Notes: generated by a model not told the origin, from the letters alone. Numbered from the stretch's first letter, positions 1 through 6,489 are shown. The stretch: 8,153 nt of DNA from an uncultured Bacteroidales bacterium (GCA_946405645.1 CAMJHW010000062.1:1-8153), one strand, 5' to 3'. Program-made: numbers and translations.

Positions 1-1358
1 CGTTCTACGCCTCGGTGGAGTGCGTGGAGCGGGGGCTGGATCCGCTGACGACGAACCTCGTCGTCGCGGACGCCTCCCGCACTGACAAGACCATCTGCCT
101 GGCGGTATCGCCGGCGCTGAAGGCCTTCGGCATAGGCGGCAGGCCGCGCCTCTTCGAGGTGGTGCAGAAGGTCGCGCAGATCAACCGGACGCGGAGGCCG
201 CGCCTGGAGTATATCACGGCCACCCCCAGAATGGCTCTCTACATGAAGGTCAGCAGCAGGATCTATTCCATCTATCTGAAATATGTCGCACCGGAAGACA
301 TCCATGTCTATTCCATAGACGAGGTGTTCATAGACGCTACCGATTACCTTATTACGTACAATGTGTCCGCCCATGACCTGGCGATGCGGATGATCCGCGA
401 CGTGCTGGGCACGACGGGGATCACCGCCACGGCCGGCATAGGCACGAACCTGTATCTGGCAAAGGTGGCAATGGACATCGTCGCCAAGCATACCGAACCC
501 GACAAGGACGGGGTACGGGTGGCGCAGCTCGACGAGCTGTCCTACCGCCGGCTGCTTTGGAACCATACGCCGCTGACGGATTTCTGGCGTGTAGGCCACG
601 GCATAGCCGCCAAGCTCGAGGCGGCGGGGATCCATACCATGGGCTCCCTGGCCCGCCGTTCGCTCGATCCCGCCTGGGAGGCTTACCTATATAAGCTTTT
701 CGGCATCAATGCCGAGCTGCTCATCGACCATGCCTGGGGCTGGGAGCCCTGCACGATGGCCATGATCAAGGCGTACCGCCCTTCGGCGAACAGCCTGGGC
801 TCAGGCCAGGTGCTGTCGGAGCCCTATAGCTTTGAGAAGGCCAGGGTGGTGATGTGCGAGATGACTGATTCGCTGGTGATGGACCTCGTGTCCAAGAGAC
901 TCGTCACTGACCAGATCGTCATCGGTGTCAATTACGAGCGTTTGGACGGCGCGGCTTTGCCGGGCCGGAAGGCATACCGCGGCGAGCAGGTCCGCGACTG
1001 GTACGGCCGCACGGTGCCGAAGCCGGCGCACGGCTCGGTGAACCTCGGCCGCAAGACTTCGTCCACGCGGCTGATCACCGAGGCTGTCCTCGGCCTTTTC
1101 GACAGGATAGTCGACCACGACCTGTACGTCCGTCGCCTTAACGTGACGGCGGCGAACGTCACGGCGGAAAACGGCGAAGGGGAGCAACTGGAACTCTTCG
1201 AAGAGTCTTTCGATACGGACAAGGAGCGCCGCCAGCAGGAGGCCATCCTTGAAATCCGCCGCAAATACGGCAAGAACGCCATCCTCAAGGGCATGAACTT
1301 CGAGGAGGGCGCCACGGCCATCGAACGCAACAAGCAGATAGGAGGACACAAGGCATGA
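1..1358 (+). CDS. Y-family translesion DNA polymerase, UmuC/ImpB-like (5' partial)
   Basis: A DNA polymerase of the Y family, expected to copy past damaged template bases with low fidelity. The gene enters from the left edge; the first whole codon is at 3-5, giving FYASVE, the end of the conserved DxxxFYASVE motif, so the first catalytic Asp lies just outside the window. The GTG at 15 is internal and not the start. The palm motif SIDEVF (Asp at 318-320, Glu at 321-323) supplies the other metal ligands. The stretch TAGIGTNLYLAK (about 433-468) and a helix-hairpin-helix-like segment (591-653) follow. Near the C-terminus QLELF (1185-1199) matches the beta-clamp-binding motif. In total 451 residues are visible, so the full protein is probably about 460-490 residues, longer than DinB. 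The C-terminal tail ending IGGHKA is, to my knowledge, typical of the subfamily paired with YolD. Its TGA overlaps the ATG of the downstream yolD-like gene. Family assignment is firm; exact substrate and regulation are unknown. Confidence 0.93.
   Translation, partial: FYASVECVERGLDPLTTNLVVADASRTDKTICLAVSPALKAFGIGGRPRLFEVVQKVAQINRTRRPRLEYITATPRMALYMKVSSRIYSIYLKYVAPEDIHVYSIDEVFIDATDYLITYNVSAHDLAMRMIRDVLGTTGITATAGIGTNLYLAKVAMDIVAKHTEPDKDGVRVAQLDELSYRRLLWNHTPLTDFWRVGHGIAAKLEAAGIHTMGSLARRSLDPAWEAYLYKLFGINAELLIDHAWGWEPCTMAMIKAYRPSANSLGSGQVLSEPYSFEKARVVMCEMTDSLVMDLVSKRLVTDQIVIGVNYERLDGAALPGRKAYRGEQVRDWYGRTVPKPAHGSVNLGRKTSSTRLITEAVLGLFDRIVDHDLYVRRLNVTAANVTAENGEGEQLELFEESFDTDKERRQQEAILEIRRKYGKNAILKGMNFEEGATAIERNKQIGGHKA
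1340..1345 (+). promoter_or_regulatory. Shine-Dalgarno AGGAGG for the yolD-like gene
   Basis: A perfect AGGAGG lies nine bases before the ATG at 1355. It sits inside the last codons of the polymerase (the Ile-Gly-Gly of its IGGHKA tail). None of the other starts in the window has a comparable sequence at a usable distance, as expected for Bacteroidota, so this site stands out. With the ATGA overlap it implies translational coupling of the two proteins. Confidence 0.7.
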
Positions 1359-1576
1359 CGGACAATTACGACGATATCATCAACCTGCCGCACCACACTT
1401 CCCGGCAGTTCCAGCGGATGCCGCTGGCGGAGCGCGCGGCGCAGTTCTCGCCGTTCGCCGCGCTGACCGGCTACGACGCCCTCATCCGCGAGACCGCCCG
1501 GGAGAATGTGAGTCTCTTCGAGCCTGACAAGTCCGATGACCAGTATCCGGATGAGGACTTTTCCGAGCTTCCTTGA
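1355..1576 (+). CDS. YolD-like family protein
   Basis: A 73-residue protein of the YolD-like family (PF08863). Members often sit next to Y-family polymerases and have been predicted to be functional counterparts of UmuD, the accessory subunit of polymerase V; this role is a family-level prediction, not shown here. Visible hallmarks are YDDIINLPHH (residues 5-14) and FSPFAALTGYD (31-41), followed by an ETARE segment and an acidic tail (about 56-73). The ATG overlaps the polymerase stop codon in an ATGA arrangement and is preceded by a strong AGGAGG, so the two genes should be made together. It has no autoprotease Ser/Lys pair of the UmuD/LexA type that I can see, and no signal peptide. The stop codon lies one base from the dinB stop on the other strand, with no terminator between them. 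Confidence 0.88.
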   Translation: MTDNYDDIINLPHHTSRQFQRMPLAERAAQFSPFAALTGYDALIRETARENVSLFEPDKSDDQYPDEDFSELP

Positions 1577-1577
1577 A

Positions 1578-2759
1578 TTATTGTTTGCGCTCATAGGCGC
1601 GCAGGCGCGCGTCCTCGTTCTGCGCAGCCCGCTCGTCGTAGGCGCGGTCCCATTCGCGGTAGTAGTCCATTCGCGGATCCTCGAAAAGGGACATCTGCAC
1701 GAAGGGATCGTGCGTGAGTTTTGAGACCCCGAGTCCGACCTGGCGGACCGGGGTCTCGCCGTTCCATATCTCGGCGAGCATCCGGCGAGCCTCGTTCAGG
1801 ATGAGCGCTGTGACGTCCGTCGGCTCGGGGAGGGTGCATTGGCGCTGCATGACAGTGAAGTCCTTGTACTTGATGAATACCGACACGCAGGAGCCGCGGA
1901 AACCGTGCTTACGGACGCGGTGCGCCACGATGCCCGCGACCTTGAAGAGGGCGCGGTCCAGGGCCTTGGCGTCCGCAATGTCCTGCGGGAAGGTCCGTTC
2001 GGCGCTGATGCTCTTCGCCTCAGGGACCTCGGTCTCGACGGGGGAGTCGTCCCGGCCGTTGGCATTCTCGTGTAGCTGGAAAGCGAACTTCCGGCCGACG
2101 AACTGGGTGAGCGAGCCCATGCCCAGCGAGGCGAGCTCGCCTATGGTGCGGATGCCGTTCTGCAGCAGGCGTTCTTCGGTCCTTTTGCCGACCCAGAGCA
2201 GGTCGCGCACGCCGAGCGGCCACATCTTGTCTGGAACTTCCTCGCTCCAGAGAGTGTGGACCTTGTCGGGCTTCTCGAAGTCCGAGGCCATCTTGGCCAG
2301 CAGCTTATTGGATCCGACGCCGACATTGACCGTGAAGCCAAGGGTGTCGCGGATCTCGTCCTTCAGGGCTGTGGCCGTCTCCACCGGGTCGCGGTCCTCA
2401 AGGAAGGGTGTCATGTCGATGAAGCATTCATCGATGGAAAACTGCTGAAGGATGGGGGAGTAGCGGCGGCAGATGCCAATGAAGCCTTCAGAGCACTCCT
2501 TGTACCACTCCCAGTCGCCGCGTACGATGACGAGTCCTGGAACGGTGCGCATGGCCATCGATACCGGTTGCGCGGTCTTGACGCCCAGTTTCTTTGCGGG
2601 CATCGAGGCGGCGGTGATGATGCTCCGGCGGTCCGAAGGGTCGCCGGATACGACAGAAGGGACCAGCCGGATGTCCGGCTGGCCCTCCTTGAGCATCTTT
2701 ACCGCAGTCCAGCTGAGGAACGCGGAGTTGACGTCAATATGGAATATGGTTCGACGCAA
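1578..2759 (-). CDS. dinB: DNA polymerase IV-like Y-family polymerase (DinB)
   Basis: A 393-residue Y-family polymerase of the DinB type, acting in translesion synthesis. Catalytic metal ligands are Asp9 in FHIDVNSAF and Asp110/Glu111 in FSIDECF. Other family landmarks are SMPAKKLGV (52-60), VNVGVGSNKLLAKMASD (144-160), the helix-hairpin-helix LLWVGKRTEERLLQNGI (187-203) and a little-finger domain from about 245. QMSLF (355-359) is a likely clamp-binding motif followed by a charged tail. By comparison with E. coli Pol IV, Phe14 occupies the steric-gate position. The start is TTG at 2757-2759: the preceding codon is the TAG stop of the upstream hydrolase in the same frame, and no other start keeps the HIDVNS motif. 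No Shine-Dalgarno is seen, so translation probably depends on coupling to the hydrolase. It differs clearly from the plus-strand polymerase and is not a duplicate of it. The symbol is by family; the DVNSAF subfamily differs from classical DinB at the first motif. Confidence 0.92.
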   Translation of the reverse strand: MRRTIFHIDVNSAFLSWTAVKMLKEGQPDIRLVPSVVSGDPSDRRSIITAASMPAKKLGVKTAQPVSMAMRTVPGLVIVRGDWEWYKECSEGFIGICRRYSPILQQFSIDECFIDMTPFLEDRDPVETATALKDEIRDTLGFTVNVGVGSNKLLAKMASDFEKPDKVHTLWSEEVPDKMWPLGVRDLLWVGKRTEERLLQNGIRTIGELASLGMGSLTQFVGRKFAFQLHENANGRDDSPVETEVPEAKSISAERTFPQDIADAKALDRALFKVAGIVAHRVRKHGFRGSCVSVFIKYKDFTVMQRQCTLPEPTDVTALILNEARRMLAEIWNGETPVRQVGLGVSKLTHDPFVQMSLFEDPRMDYYREWDRAYDERAAQNEDARLRAYERKQ

Positions 2760-3998
2760 CTACTTGTAGAAAACGGTATTGAAGAAGTCTTCCATCTGTC
2801 TGGCATAAGGGACTCCGTATTTCTTGAACGTCTCCTTGGTGGCAGTGTCGGGCTTCCAGTCGTAGTAGGCGTGAGCGGCGCCGGGGACCTTTACGTAGTA
2901 AACTTCCTGTCCGGCAGCCTTCAGGGCGTTGTAATACTCCATGGTCACCTCGTCGGTGATGAGAGTATCCTCGGTACCGCGGTTGATCCAGTGGGGGATC
3001 TTGCGGAGCTTGGGAGACGGGATGTTGTCGAGCGGAGCTACGGCTTTCTTGCCTTCTTCGGGAAGATTGTTGACGAAGCGTTCGATGCCGCTCACCGAGA
3101 AGATGCCGTAGTTGGGGGCGACGGCCTTGATGGCGAGGAGTTTCTTGCGGGCTTTCTTGGCGCTCATTCCCTTAGGCATATAGGTAGGGAGGTACTGATA
3201 CACTCCGGGCTTGACGCCGAATCCGCCGTCGCCGACCCTCTCGATCATATCGGCCACGGAGGCGCAGAGATGGCCGCCGGCGCTGTCACCCGTGACAGCC
3301 AGGCGCTTGGGGTCGAGCCCGTAATCCGCCGCGTGCTCCTGGATATGGAGGATGGCGCCGTAGCAGTCCTCGATGAGGTCCACCATGGTGTTGGGCTCCT
3401 TGTCCCCGTCGGCAGTACCGTTCCAACGGTAGTCGATGCTGAACACGACATACTTGCCGTCCCTGGAGAGCTCGCGTGCAAGCCCCAGCATCACGTCCTC
3501 GCAGTTCATCTGCCAGCCGCCGCCGTGGATGATGACGATGCCCGGGAGCTTCTTCGCTCCGTCGGGGATATAGGCGTCGTATTTCAATTCCTTGACTCCG
3601 GGTTTGGCATAGACGATGTCGTTGATGCGCGTGATGCCCTTTACAAGTTCGGGCTCCACGAAGGAGGCTCCGACGGAGCAGGCTCCGTCAACGGTCACGT
3701 CGAATTCCTGCGAAGTGTATTCGGTGAAATATGCGAAACGGCCGCCCATGGCCTTGTATCCGCATTCGAAGACATAGCCGGGATCAGCGGTGGCCTTGAT
3801 GTGCAGGACCGTCCCTTTCGGGAATTCCTTGCCATCCGCGGGAATGGCGGGGGAGACGTCTATCCTTCCGTGGGTGCACTCTCCGACAGTGACCTTGAAA
3901 GGGCCGTTGGGGTTGGCGGCCGGCCGGCGCTGCTGCGCCCCGGCGCTTGCGCAGGCCAGCAGCAAGCCGGCCGCGACGATAGCTTTGAAGACTTTCAT
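2760..3998 (-). CDS. Exported alpha/beta-hydrolase (esterase-like) with N-terminal InlB-type repeat domain
   Basis: A 412-residue secreted hydrolase, probably a carboxylesterase acting on an acylated substrate such as decorated polysaccharide; the substrate is unknown. An N-terminal signal peptide (hydrophobic 6-19) ends at a probable signal peptidase I site, AGA-Q, after residue 21. Cys16 in LLLAC gives a poor alternative lipobox. Residues about 34-115 resemble a bacterial InlB B-repeat-like beta domain (TVLHIKATADPGYVF, then FDVTVDGACSVGASF). The hydrolase domain (about 120-412) shows HGGGW (158-162) for the oxyanion hole, GDSAGG with nucleophile Ser239, probable acid Asp344 in GTEDTLI and His376 in GAAHAY. 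I start it at ATG 3996-3998 because upstream in-frame sequence is low-complexity and overlaps the TSCPD gene, while this ATG opens a good signal peptide. The TSCPD gene ends 29 bases upstream; dinB begins directly after the TAG. Confidence 0.88.
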   Translation of the reverse strand: MKVFKAIVAAGLLLACASAGAQQRRPAANPNGPFKVTVGECTHGRIDVSPAIPADGKEFPKGTVLHIKATADPGYVFECGYKAMGGRFAYFTEYTSQEFDVTVDGACSVGASFVEPELVKGITRINDIVYAKPGVKELKYDAYIPDGAKKLPGIVIIHGGGWQMNCEDVMLGLARELSRDGKYVVFSIDYRWNGTADGDKEPNTMVDLIEDCYGAILHIQEHAADYGLDPKRLAVTGDSAGGHLCASVADMIERVGDGGFGVKPGVYQYLPTYMPKGMSAKKARKKLLAIKAVAPNYGIFSVSGIERFVNNLPEEGKKAVAPLDNIPSPKLRKIPHWINRGTEDTLITDEVTMEYYNALKAAGQEVYYVKVPGAAHAYYDWKPDTATKETFKKYGVPYARQMEDFFNTVFYK

Positions 3999-4027
3999 GA
4001 TCGGTATTGGTTTTTCGAGTATTTCAG

Positions 4028-4333
4028 TTAACTTGCCAGCTGCCTGAGCGCCCGCGCGAGCTGGTCGGGGCAGCTGGTGCCGCGGCCGTTGCAGTCGATG
4101 CCTTCGAGGCGGGCGATGGCCTCCTCCACTTTCATTCCGGCGACCAGTGCGGCCACGCCCTGCGTGTTGCCGTTGCATCCGCCGATATATCGCACTTGCC
4201 TGATCACATCCCCCTCGGTCTCAATGTCTATCTGCCTGGAGCATACCGCTCCGCAGGTCTCGAAGGATGCCCTCCGCAGACCATCCTCAGTATGGTCGAA
4301 TACTTTCTTTACATCAAACACATCCATAATCAT
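4028..4333 (-). CDS. TIGR03905 family TSCPD domain protein
   Basis: A 101-residue cytoplasmic protein with the TSCPD domain otherwise found at the C-terminus of some ribonucleotide reductases. The stand-alone TIGR03905 family has no established function; the conserved cysteines suggest metal or nucleic-acid binding, which is inference. The four family cysteines are present: Cys31 (VCSRQI), Cys53 (GGCNGNTQG), Cys81 (GIDC) and Cys88 (TSCPDQLARAL). An extra Cys27 is seen. Residues 1-25 form a less conserved leader. The start is ATG at 4331-4333, or possibly ATG at 4325-4327. A longer TTG start at 4349-4351 is unlikely because it falls inside the promoter element. It is the first gene of a run with the exported hydrolase (29-base gap) and dinB, but nothing in the sequence links their functions. 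Confidence 0.88.
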   Translation of the reverse strand: MIMDVFDVKKVFDHTEDGLRRASFETCGAVCSRQIDIETEGDVIRQVRYIGGCNGNTQGVAALVAGMKVEEAIARLEGIDCNGRGTSCPDQLARALRQLAS

Positions 4334-4459
4334 TCCGCTTATATAGTACAAAGATAAGATTATTTCGCTATACTTGACCCGTATCCTGACAGGGATGCCG
4401 TCGATTCATTTAGCACGCTTTTTGCACTACGACTATTATCCATAAAAAATGAATGTGAT
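4334..4459. other. Divergent intergenic region
   Basis: These 126 bases separate the minus-strand TSCPD run from the plus-strand lipoprotein gene and are richer in A and T than the flanking genes. The minus-strand promoter lies at its left end. On the plus strand TATACTTG (4369-4376) is a one-base miss to TAnnTTTG with no -33 partner, so the lipoprotein promoter is not settled. A short imperfect hairpin around ATCCTGACAGGGAT (4383-4396) is too weak to call as an operator. Confidence 0.5.
4349..4356 (-). promoter_or_regulatory. Bacteroidota -7 element (TATCTTTG) for the TSCPD-hydrolase-dinB run
   Basis: Reading the minus strand, TATCTTTG matches the Bacteroidota sigma-ABfr -7 consensus TAnnTTTG exactly. 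Transcription would start a few bases downstream, near 4343, leaving a leader of roughly 10-16 bases before the ATG at 4333 or 4327. No clear -33 TTTG is visible at 19-21 bases upstream, so the call rests on the -7 element and position. Confidence 0.6.
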
Positions 4460-4984
4460 ATGAAAAGACTTTTCAGCACCATTTTGATTGCCGCCTGTGC
4501 GGTATTGGCATTCAGTTCCTGCGAGACCATGGATCCCGACAAGGACTTCAGCGGGACTCCCTACGGATTCTGGATTGTTGATAAAGTCGATGTCGAAGTC
4601 GGCACTACCATCAACGGCACTACCACCTCCCACAAGTCCACTACGGACTTCAGCAACGAATACTGCCGCCTGCTCCTTGACACTTCCGGGATGGCTACGT
4701 TGTGGTTCAACTGGGGGTTCGATATCGAGCGCTTTACTTATGACGACGCGGCTAAAAGGGTTTTCTTCAAGGAAGGCCTGGACAAGGGTGACAATGGCAA
4801 GGCCATAGTTCTGCTCGGCATCTATGATGTCTCCCTGAGCGGGGATACCATGGTCCTCAGCCAGCCTGAAGCCTCTGTCGGCGTATTGGGCTTCGGCCTC
4901 AGCGAGCGTGCGACGTACTACCTCCATCGTGCTCCGAAGAGCGAACAGCCTCGGGAGACTACCGATACTGACAAGACAGATTAA
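4460..4984 (+). CDS. Small lipoprotein, possibly lipocalin-like
   Basis: A 174-residue lipoprotein of unknown function. The signal peptide MKRLFSTILIAACAVLAFSS is followed by Cys21 in a Bacteroidota-style lipobox (FSSC), with Glu22 and Thr23 next, so the protein should be anchored in the cell envelope. The mature part opens with GTPYGFWIVDKV and continues with alternating strand-like segments (CRLLLDTSGMATLWFNW, RVFFKEGL, AIVLLGIYDVSLSGDTMVL, ATYYLHRA), a pattern that resembles lipocalin-like domains of Bacteroidota lipoproteins; this is a pattern judgement, not a match I can confirm. The last 20 residues are hydrophilic and rich in Thr, Asp and Lys. ATG 4460 is chosen because it opens the signal peptide. 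It appears to be a single-gene unit, since a strong terminator follows 18 bases after the stop. Confidence 0.8.
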   Translation: MKRLFSTILIAACAVLAFSSCETMDPDKDFSGTPYGFWIVDKVDVEVGTTINGTTTSHKSTTDFSNEYCRLLLDTSGMATLWFNWGFDIERFTYDDAAKRVFFKEGLDKGDNGKAIVLLGIYDVSLSGDTMVLSQPEASVGVLGFGLSERATYYLHRAPKSEQPRETTDTDKTD

Positions 4985-5002
4985 TCCTTCCCTTACTATC
5001 CG

Positions 5003-5036
5003 GACCGTCCTGACTGTTCAGGGCGGTCTTTTTTTT
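5003..5036 (+). terminator. Rho-independent terminator after the lipoprotein gene
   Basis: An 11-bp stem (GACCGTCCTGA paired with TCAGGGCGGTC, with one G-U wobble), a four-base CTGT loop and a run of eight T at 5029-5036. It lies 18 bases after the lipoprotein stop and before the peroxiredoxin promoter, so it isolates the two transcription units. Confidence 0.92.
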
Positions 5037-5087
5037 GCCGGGCAATGGAGCCGGAGCCGTTTTCATCGGAGAGAAAGGTTTTTTAGC

Positions 5088-5095
5088 TATATTTG
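5088..5095 (+). promoter_or_regulatory. Bacteroidota -7 element (TATATTTG) for the peroxiredoxin gene
   Basis: TATATTTG is an exact fit to TAnnTTTG. It lies 31 bases before the ATG at 5127 and after the terminator. The -33 box is weak: the closest candidate is TTTC at 5061-5064, at a spacing slightly longer than usual. An AT-rich leader without a Shine-Dalgarno follows. Confidence 0.65.
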
Positions 5096-5126
5096 TAGAT
5101 ACAATAATTATCAAAGATTTGTAACC

Positions 5127-5582
5127 ATGTTGAAAATAGGGGACAGGATGCCGTCGTTCGAGGTGCTCGACCAGGACGGGAATGCCGTTAGGTCTGAGGA
5201 TTTCATCGGCAACGGAAAGAAAACCATCATCTATTTCTATCCGAAGGACAATACTTCCGGATGTACGGCGGAGGCTTGCAGCCTGCGCGACAACTATGCC
5301 GCGCTGACAGCTGCCGGCTATAATGTAGTGGGTGTCAGCAAGGACAGTCCCAAGTCGCATGCGGACTTCCGCTCCAAGTACGACCTGCCGTTCACCCTTT
5401 TGGCCGACACTGGCCTTCAGATGCTCCAGGACTTCGGGGCCTGGGGCGAGAAGAAGATGTACGGCAAGGTCACGATGGGAACTCTCCGCCGCACCTTCAT
5501 CTTCGACGAGCAGGGCGTGCTGGAGCGGATCATCGAGAAGGTCGACACCAAGAATGCCGCCGCGCAGATCCTGGAAGGATAA
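5127..5582 (+). CDS. bcp: Thioredoxin-dependent peroxiredoxin, Bcp/PrxQ type
   Basis: A 151-residue cytoplasmic thiol peroxidase that reduces hydrogen peroxide and organic hydroperoxides with electrons from thioredoxin. The active-site segment SGCTAEACSLRD holds the peroxidatic Cys46 and the resolving Cys51, five residues apart as in atypical 2-Cys Bcp proteins. FYPKDNTSGCT (37-47), the VVGVSKDSPKSHADF segment (67-81), LPFTLLAD (87-94) and RRTFIFDEQG (121-130) are typical. Length fits the family (about 150). The frame stays open upstream to 4908, but that extension crosses the terminator and the promoter, so ATG 5127 (MLKIGDRMP) is the start. The DUF3298 lipoprotein gene follows after 19 bases and may be co-transcribed. 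Confidence 0.96.
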   Translation: MLKIGDRMPSFEVLDQDGNAVRSEDFIGNGKKTIIYFYPKDNTSGCTAEACSLRDNYAALTAAGYNVVGVSKDSPKSHADFRSKYDLPFTLLADTGLQMLQDFGAWGEKKMYGKVTMGTLRRTFIFDEQGVLERIIEKVDTKNAAAQILEG

Positions 5583-5601
5583 TCATTAAAACAGCGTTTG
5601 T

Positions 5602-6489
5602 ATGAAATTGAAAGTTAATGTTTTATTATGTGCTGCCGTGGTTTTGCTGGCGGCATCGTGTGTGGATCTGAAGAAACCTATGGCTACGGAGGTATATCAT
5701 TGGGCGGACTCGACTGCCACCGCGTATATGACTATGGACGCCGAGATGCCGTCGGGGACCGACAAGGCCTCGGCTCGCGTACGCAAGGAATTGACCGGAG
5801 TCGTGGACGACATCCTCAGCCACGTCACGTCCTATGAGAACGAACGTTTCTTCGACCCGTTCACCGGCAATGCCGATGACGTCGAGGGAATGCTTGGCTA
5901 TTACAGGGATAACGCTTTCGCCCTGATCGGCCGGCAGTCGAAGCAGGATGCCGACGAACGGGCGAAATATATCCTTGAAGACGAGGATTTCACGGATGAG
6001 GAGAAAGCTGAAATGCTCCGTGATTTCCCGAGATGGGGCTATGAGTTCGGACTCAGGAAGATCGACGATACGGACCGCTACGTGGTGTTCCAGTCCATGG
6101 ACTACATCTATATGGGCGGAGCCCACGGCGGAGTCACCGGACGCGGCTGCCTGACCTTCTCGAAGAAGGACGGAGCGCCGGTGGACGACTTCGTCGACAC
6201 CTCGCGCGCCGCCGACATGCAGCCGCTGCTGATCGCCGGCCTGCTCCGCTATTATTCCGATAACGGATACGACACGACTTGGGATGAATTGAAGGAGAGC
6301 CTGTTCATAGAGGACGGATTCATCCCGCTCCCGTCCTGGCCGCTGTATCCTTCGGAAGAGGGGTTGAACTTCGTCTACCAGCAGTACGAGATTGCCAGTT
6401 ATGCTGAGGGAATGCCCTCGTTCGTGGTGCCTTATTCCGACATCGAGCCCTTCATGACGCCAGAAGCGAAGGCCTTGTTAGGTATTTAG
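5602..6489 (+). CDS. DUF3298 (RsiV-like) domain lipoprotein
   Basis: A 295-residue envelope lipoprotein. The signal peptide ends in the lipobox LAASC, with Cys20 as the lipidated residue. The C-terminal half carries DUF3298/RsiV hallmarks: YIYMGGAHGG (168-177), then FVYQQYEIASYAEG (257-270) and VPYSDIEPFM (276-285). The middle (about 30-160) is acidic, probably helical and less conserved; it may correspond to a DUF4163-like region. The domain is known from the Bacillus anti-sigma factor RsiV, which binds lysozyme, and from the peptidoglycan deacetylase PdaC. This protein has no deacetylase domain and no transmembrane anti-sigma arrangement, so its role cannot be carried over. It follows bcp by 19 bases with no terminator, and the metalloprotease gene starts 43 bases after it. 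No Shine-Dalgarno is seen at the ATG. Confidence 0.85.
   Translation: MKLKVNVLLCAAVVLLAASCVDLKKPMATEVYHWADSTATAYMTMDAEMPSGTDKASARVRKELTGVVDDILSHVTSYENERFFDPFTGNADDVEGMLGYYRDNAFALIGRQSKQDADERAKYILEDEDFTDEEKAEMLRDFPRWGYEFGLRKIDDTDRYVVFQSMDYIYMGGAHGGVTGRGCLTFSKKDGAPVDDFVDTSRAADMQPLLIAGLLRYYSDNGYDTTWDELKESLFIEDGFIPLPSWPLYPSEEGLNFVYQQYEIASYAEGMPSFVVPYSDIEPFMTPEAKALLGI

Noticed and set aside
801..1594. Minus-strand open frames of 182 and 220 codons
   Set aside because: They are antisense to the UmuC-like polymerase and the yolD-like gene, overlap each other in different frames and look like shadow translation.
1597..1610. GCGCGC hairpin near the convergent stop codons
   Set aside because: The stem is only five base pairs, lies within dinB coding sequence and has no T-run on either strand, so it is not a terminator.
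2256..4031. 591-codon open frame on the plus strand
   Set aside because: It lies opposite dinB and the hydrolase, both with full catalytic motifs. Its translation has no recognisable motif; it is a shadow of GC-rich coding sequence.
4034..4178. N-terminal extension of the hydrolase frame upstream of 3998
   Set aside because: The extra residues are Arg/Gly/Pro-rich, overlap the TSCPD gene and would hide a good signal peptide.
4369..4376. TATACTTG as a plus-strand -7 element for the lipoprotein gene
   Set aside because: It misses the TTTG part of the consensus by one base and has no -33 partner, so I do not list it as a promoter.
4908..5126. N-terminal extension of the peroxiredoxin frame
   Set aside because: It would read through an intrinsic terminator and the TATATTTG promoter, and Bcp proteins normally begin with a sequence like MLKIGD.
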